Position numbers and translations under genes: made by a program. DNA of 64,000 nucleotides from Isochrysis galbana. Its lineage: Eukaryota; Haptophyta; Isochrysidales; Isochrysidaceae. Position 1 is the first letter of the stretch, and every line of letters begins with the position of its first letter. The stretch lies in the NCBI GenBank assembly GCA_018136815.1, contig CM030932.1:3522614-3586613 (forward strand). The letters run 5' to 3'. Below the pieces are notes generated by a model, which was not told the origin of the DNA, did no database searches, and was given only the letters and a program-made list of their open reading frames with translations. This document shows, piece by piece, positions 58,613 to 64,000 of the stretch.

Positions 58613-58639
58613 GCATATCTAAGCCCTTTACCCCTATCC

Positions 58640-58780
58640 CCCTAGTAGCTAGTAGTGCACGGGGGGAGTCGCCTGATGGCGGGGGGGAAAGGGCCGGGGG
58701 AGTGGGGGTGTAGAAAGTTTCGCTGCGTGAGTAGAAAGTAGAGGGTCCATGGCCGCGTGTGCGGTGAGACTATTAAGAAA
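58640..58780 (+). mobile_element. LINE 3' UTR fragment
   Basis: GTAGTGCACGGGGGGAGTCG, then GTCCATGGCCGCGTGTGCGG and GAGACTATTAAGAAAT parallel the last 150 bases of LINE-a copies A and C. It ends TTAAGAAATT without the T run. Confidence 0.6.
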
Positions 58781-58984
58781 TTAATAATATACACACTACA
58801 TACTACACATAGATAGCAGTTATAGTTATACATAGTTGTGTTTCATCCTGCACTCATTCGCTTTCCCTTTTTCGTCCACGTCTTTCGATACACAGTCATT
58901 CCGCTTGGGGGGTAGGCGTTCCGAGGTCTGAGCCAACCGTTGGTTGGAAGGAAAGTCCAAGCAAGGCGCAAGGCGCTCTCTCCG

Positions 58985-59522
58985 ACTCTCCGAGCGGGAG
59001 GGGGGGAGGGGGGGGGGGGGGGGGGAGTTTTGTTTTGGACGGGAGTTTTGTTGTTGCGCGCGTCAGTTGCTGCTTGGAGACGGCCAGCGCTGCATCCCCA
59101 TCCTCCAGTGCGCCGCCCTCTCTCTCTCTCTCTTTCTCCTTCTCTCTCTCCTCTCTCTCTCTCTTCTGCCCCTCTCCCTCTCCCCCTTCTCCCTCTTCAT
59201 TCTCCCTCTCCCTCTCCCTGCTCTTCTCCCTCCCTCCCTCCTCCTCCCCCCCCCTTCTTTCCCCTTTCCCCTTTCTCGGTCTTGCGGCCAGAGCCAAAGG
59301 ACCATCGCTACAGACAGCGTACGAGGACTCCCCTCCTACCCCCCCCTTCTCCCTCGCTCCTTCCTCCCCCTCTTCCCATTGCCCCGCCCCCCTTGTCCCA
59401 CTCGCTCTCCCTCGGCCTCTCTCCCTGCTCCGTTCCCTGCGCCCACATCTGCCTCTGCAGGCTCTTTACCTGCTCAGCTCAGCACCGACGTTCCTCGCCA
59501 CGCCGCTGCTTCTAGGCCTGCG
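58985..59522. other. Leader region of CFAP52
   Basis: G-run 58990-59027, then C/T repeats 59115-59260 and 59335-59420, before the CFAP52 ATG. No upstream exon is needed for a full-length protein. Confidence 0.6.
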
Positions 59523-61987
59523 ATGGAAGGCAAGTCTCTCGTGCTCGAGAACGCCATCGGATTCAGCGGCAAGGTATCTGGGTCACTGCTGCTGCACGAG
59601 GGCGTAGACGCGGCGCACATCATCTATCCGCTTGGATCGACCATCGTCATCCGCAACGTGGAGGATGCCTCCGACCAGACCTTTCTCCGAGGTGAGTTGC
59701 GGCCGCTGCATGACATGCGAGGTGCAGGCCAGCATGAATGGAAACGCTAACGGCCGCATTCTCGTCTCCCTGCGGCGCAGCGCATACACAAGCGGTGTCC
59801 TGTATCGCAATGAATGGGGACAAGACCCGGCTTGCGTCAGGGCAGAAGAACCACATGGGCTACGTTGCTGACATCATCATCTGGGACATCACGGTGCGCA
59901 ACCGCACCAGATGCACTGCGCGACAACGGCGGCTCCGCCTATCGGCGCGCAGGGCAAGAAACGGCAACCCACGCGCACCTTCTGCTAAGGCGGGTGCCGC
60001 GCAAGACGGCGAGTCTGCCCGGAAGATCGGCAACGGGATCGCTCAACTGTTGCAGAGGGCTCTACTGTTGCAGAGGGCTGCTTCAAGCGTAGCCTTCAGC
60101 GTCGTGCGCCCGTTAAAGGGCGCAATCTTTCGACAACTCTGAGCGGGTTGTGCCCACCCCCCGTGCAGGACATTAAGGACCCAAAGCTTGTGCACAAGCT
60201 CTCGCTGCATAAGGTGGAAGTGCAGTCGGTTGCTTTCTCGTGTGACGGTGACCCAGCGCCTGCCCGTCAGCTGCGGCTGCACACGCGTGGCACAAATGCC
60301 AGCCGCCATCCGGAAGGGCTGCCCACTAAGGCGCCTGCCGCTGCAATTGGCGCACTGTGTCCTCCGTGTGGAGGCAAAGATTTGCGGCGGCATGGGCTCG
60401 TGTTTCCACTGGGGACCGCTTACATTTCGGATTTGTCGTTGCGCAGGCGCGTTCCTCGCCTCTATTGGTGGGCAGGATGATAACAATCTCGTCATCTGGG
60501 ACGTCGAGAGCGGCATGGCAATCTGCGGCTCACCGGCCTCGCACGACACGACACTGGTGGTCTCATGGTTCAACTCGAACGCCTTCCAGCTGGTGACCGG
60601 CGGTCTCACACAGCTGCGTATTTGGACGTTCAATGCGTCAGAGCGCAAGGTGCGCCCCAACGAGGTGTTCACCGGCAAAGAAGTGCGCTCCTTCACAGCG
60701 GTGGCCATCGATCCGTGGGACAACTTCGTTTATGCTGGTACCAAGTCTGGCGACATTATCAAGGTAGACATGAACTCCAAGAAGATGGTCGCGGCTGGGC
60801 CGCGCAAGCGGCTGCAGCTGGGCATCACGTCCCTCGTGTACAACAGGCTAGCCAACGAGCTTGTGCTCGGCTCGGGTCACGGCGAGCTGGCGGTTCTTGA
60901 CTGCGAGACGCTCTCGCCCAAATCGTTCACCAACATCATGGGCGGCGTCTCATCCATCGCACTCGATGCCCACGCTGAGTTCTTTTTCGCAGGCACCATC
61001 GAGGCCAACCTCTACCTCGTGCAGTACGAGGGCCTCGTCGCCGAGCTCAAGGGCACCTCGCACTCTGCGCCCATCACCGGCGTTGAGTTCCCCAAGGGGT
61101 ACGCCGAGCTCTTCGCCACGTGCGGCGGCTCCGATATCCGCATTTGGCACGCAGCAACACTGTCGGAGCTGCTACGCATACAGGTGCCTAACGTGATGGT
61201 GAACTGTATCGCCTTCCCGCCGAGCGGCACCTCTATCCTCTCGGGTTGGGCAGACGGCAAGATTCGCGTCTTCGGCCCGCAATCCGGCAACTTGCAGTAC
61301 GTCATCAACGACGCACACAGGCTGACAGGCATTGGCAATGCGTCCGGCGGCACCGTCCAGATCAATGGTGTCACCGCGGTGCGCTCGTCAAACGACTGCC
61401 GCAAGCTCATCTCCGGTGGCGCCGACGGCAAGGTGCGCGTGTGGGCCGTATCCAAAGGGCAACAGGTGATGCTCGCTTCCATGCAGGAACATAAGGGACC
61501 GGTCTTCTCGATCGCCGTTTCGAATGACGACTCGCAGTGCGTTTCAGCCTCTGCTGATGGCTCGTGCATCGTGTGGGCGCTCGCCGGCCTCACACCGTAT
61601 ACGCGCATCGGCGCTCTCTTCGCGCCCAACTTTTTCAAGTCAGCCATTTACTTTTCCGACGAGTCGCAGTTCCTTACGTGCGGCACCGACCGCAAGATTG
61701 TGTACTGGGACGCGGTGGACATGCAGCAGATTCGCGTCGTCGACGGCTCCGACGAGGCAGAGATGACTGCGTTGCATATCTCGGGTGACGGGACGTTTTT
61801 CGTCTCGGGGTCGGCCGACCGCAAGATTAAGCTGTGGAACTATGATGAGGGCGCGCTCTACTATACAGGGGCTGCCCACTCCGGCGCTGTGAATGATGTC
61901 AAGATCTCGCCCGACGAGAAGACGATTGTTTCCGTTGGAGGCGAAGGGGGGATCAACATTTGGCAGGTCCCGGAGGACATGCACTAG
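59523..61987 (+). CDS. CFAP52: Cilia- and flagella-associated protein 52 (WD repeats)
   Basis: Exons 59523-59691, 59781-59893, 60169-60247 and 60447-61987, all GT-AG with matching phases; 633 aa, close to the usual ~620. CFAP52 (WDR16) is a double beta-propeller of WD40 repeats that lies inside or on axonemal doublet microtubules and is needed for motile cilia. Family signatures seen: NAIGFSGKVSGSLLLHEG and IIYPLGSTIVIRNVEDASDQ at the start, LASGQKNHMGYVADIIIWD (exon 2), SIGGQDDNNLVIWDVESGMA, ICGSPASHDTTLVVSWFNSN, YAELFATCGGSDIRIWHAAT, LRIQVPNVMVNCIAFPPSG, ISGGADGKVRVWAVSKG, CGTDRKIVYWDAVDM, and a final VSVGGEGGINIWQVPED. Introns are short (89, 275, 199 bp). The ATG is the first in frame after a C/T-rich leader. 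Together with DRC4 it marks a flagellated organism. Confidence 0.95.
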
Positions 61988-62640
61988 GAGAAGCAGGCGC
62001 GCTGCGCGGGCTGGCGGTGGTGACGGGCACCGTGCAGCAACGGAACGGAGCATGTCGGTGCCTTACCACCCACCCTAAGAGCTACACAGATATTGGTGCC
62101 GCGCACTGAGGAGCTCCTGTAGTAGTAGTTGACAGTATGATTATAAGTGCGCGTTGCATCAGAGAGAGAGACGAGGAGAGGAGGGAGTGCGGATTGATGT
62201 GAGTGCGTGCGTGCATGTGATTAACGTGTGGCAACTCATTTGATTCTTGATGCTGCGATGGGGCGCCGCCCCGCGCGCGCTCCCTCTCCTACCGGGCTAG
62301 ACGCAGGCCATAGCCATAGCCCTCGCCTAAAAAGAGGGGGTCCTCCTTGCTGCTCCTCTCCCAAGCTCCCTCCTACGCATCGGCGGAGGAATGGGCGGCA
62401 TAAATCATAAGGCGTGCTTTTTAGCGTAAATGATTTACTTTTAAAACAACAATTATATTCAATAAAGTATGTTCATATGAAAATAAGTTGAAACCGGATG
62501 CAAAAAGAACATTCTTGTCCTCTTTCGACGGAACAGCCGGAACGCGACCTCAAAGGGCAGGACAGGGAGGCCGTTGAGGGCGCCCGCCAGGCTCAGTACG
62601 CCCCAGCTGAGCGCCATGCTCCTTCGCGGCCCCGAAGAAG
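61988..62640. other. 3' flank of CFAP52, nothing recognised
   Basis: 62400-62500 is AT-rich (TTTAAAACAACAATTATATT) and contains AATAAA at 62461. That site is about 470 bases past the CFAP52 stop, so its use as a polyadenylation signal is uncertain. Confidence 0.35.
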
Positions 62641-62649
62641 AGGGTGCCT

Positions 62650-62880
62650 CGCTCCTCTCTAGGGGCCACGATCGCGCCCAAAGCCGCCTCGTCTTTGACT
62701 TTGATGTCTCGGTCAGTCGGTGTGAAGGTGATGGTGATGGTGATGTGCGACATTATGTCGAAGTCTAGGGGGGGTTCGAGCGCATGCTCTGGTTCGATGC
62801 GTCTTGTTCGCGTTTATCATCTGATTGTGGGGGGAAGGGAGACATGGGTGAGTCAGGGGTATGTAAAGAGAAGTGTGAGT
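62650..62880 (-). pseudogene. LINE ORF1 fragment
   Basis: Minus-strand text LEPPLDFDIMSHITITITFT and DIKVKDEAALGAIVAP parallels the conserved ORF1 block of LINE-a copy B (KIVITFTAYEKGHKAKDEET, then LSAIVAHL). It is truncated on both sides. Confidence 0.6.
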
Positions 62881-64000
62881 GTGCGTCTGGGAGGATTCTT
62901 GCGGCCTCTACAATCCCTCCTATCCTCACCAGCCCCTACGCCATCCCAGTCCTGCCTCTCGCTCGCGCGCTCGCCCTCGCCTCTCGCCGCTCGCTCGATG
63001 TCACTTTCGCCGCCGTCCTCGCCCTCGCCCAAGCCCGCCTGCCCGCCCTCCTCTGCTGACGGGCTTCAGCCCGTCAGCGTCTCCGAAGTCGTCTCCTCCG
63101 CCGCGCCTGCCGCCGGCTGCTGCCTTCCTCCTCATTGCCCTCAGACCCAATGGGTCTGCGCCCAATGCTTCGTCGCCACTCGCCAGAGGCTTGTTTGGGG
63201 GGGTGGGAGGGGGCATTGCGTCCTCAGCATTCCGCAGTAAAGAGTTGGTCTCTTGCGCACTAATATGTACGCTCAACCATCCCACAATCGACCATTGGAT
63301 TCAATCGTCTCGAGCCCGAACGAACCACATCTACATGCATGCATCGTAATCACGGACACAAAACGCCATCACATATATCGCGGCCAAGTGCACTGCTTCC
63401 TATCCAGCTACACGCTTGCGGACTCGGCAGGCGCGACTAGACCGAGGCCCACCAAGGAGATTAACGCCCCTGGGGATCTATCACTGTCGTGCCGGCACTA
63501 CACTGCGCGGAGAGACGAGTGCTAACGCGAAGTGCAGCCTTTCGCGAAACCAGTTTCTGTTGAGATTCATCCCTCGACGTCTATGGCCAACGCTCGTGAC
63601 GTGGCTATTCGGGTACAAGCCCATCGACCACCGAAAAGCTGGACCCACTCCCCAATGGCGACTAGATGCGGGGGTATCACCGGACATCGGCGGGAATACG
63701 AGCGGTGCGGCCACACCTCAACCACCTCACGGTTCTTTCCCTGCCACTGCGGCGGAAGGCCTGCCGTGAGAGGAATCCCCGAGAAAAGTTGAGGTCGAAG
63801 AGCGCAGGGGATGTAAAGCTTCATGTCACCATTTCATGGACGCCGTCGTGAGAACTCCTCAGACACATGCCGACGGAGGGCTTATTCAAAGAGAACAGGC
63901 GCACGGCACACATGCATTGACGACGTGAAGTCCCCTCGGAGCTTACGCGTCCCCCCCTTCTGGGAAGTGTCTGGTCAAAAAAGCAATTTGGCATCGTGGC
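62881..64000. other. No recognisable gene at right edge
   Basis: Frames of up to about 190 codons overlap one another (for example 62644-63240) and are Ser/Pro/Ala-rich without motifs. An inverted pair GACGGGCTTCAG/CCCGTCAGC near 63058-63079 forms a small hairpin. Nothing supported. Confidence 0.3.

Noticed and set aside
62644-63240. 198-codon plus-strand frame
   Set aside because: Overlaps a minus-strand LINE ORF1 fragment and is Ser/Pro-rich without motifs.

Overview
The window reads as nuclear DNA of a flagellated single-celled eukaryote, most likely a GC-rich alga. A haptophyte-like organism is my best guess, but no taxonomic marker settles it. Evidence: spliced genes with GT-AG introns of about 90-660 bp, two axonemal genes (DRC4/GAS8 and CFAP52), a plant/algal-type glucuronokinase, very long GA/CT, GT/CA and GAA microsatellites, and dense transposon relics. 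No bacterial features are present.

Host genes, left to right: a minus-strand beta-propeller-like protein (1582-2808); a plus-strand FISHQW-domain plus ankyrin protein (6197-8740); a two-exon 2OG-Fe(II)/prolyl-4-hydroxylase-type oxygenase (13641-14879); a four-exon ankyrin protein (17522-19127); a six-exon glucuronokinase (20070-21814); a nine-exon minus-strand DRC4 with an N-terminal ubiquitin-like extension (33020-36061); an Ala-rich two-exon protein (42258-43670); a minus-strand two-SAM membrane protein (51099-52728); an acidic minus-strand ORF (54924-55469); and a four-exon CFAP52 (59523-61987). DRC4 and CFAP52 both act in motile cilia, so the organism must build a 9+2 flagellum at some stage.

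Mobile DNA fills much of the rest. Two related non-LTR (LINE) groups occur. LINE-a has copies at 24258-27758 (+), 28018-32187 (-) and 46386-50217 (-). LINE-b has copies at 9014, 36596, 37219-40216 (-) and 44275. Four LINE 3' ends finish in oligo-T on the sense strand. Three copies are chimeric, with an RNA 5' end joined to a downstream segment. Other mobile elements are a hAT transposon with an 8-bp target duplication inside LINE-a ORF2, a non-autonomous hAT element (22981-23861), a 2-kb TIR element (56250-58304), a TTAA-flanked piggyBac-like MITE (41279-41801), a Ginger-like element with ~143-bp TIRs and TATA duplications (37540-39170), and a Ty3/gypsy remnant (9850-10810).

The most promising leads are the ubiquitin-like-DRC4 fusion, the oligo-T-ended LINEs with matching A-ended target primers, the recurrent 5'-end-capture LINE chimeras, and the Ginger-like element whose ends are arrays of short palindromes. 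Splice sites and boundaries were read by eye; no search or alignment program was run.
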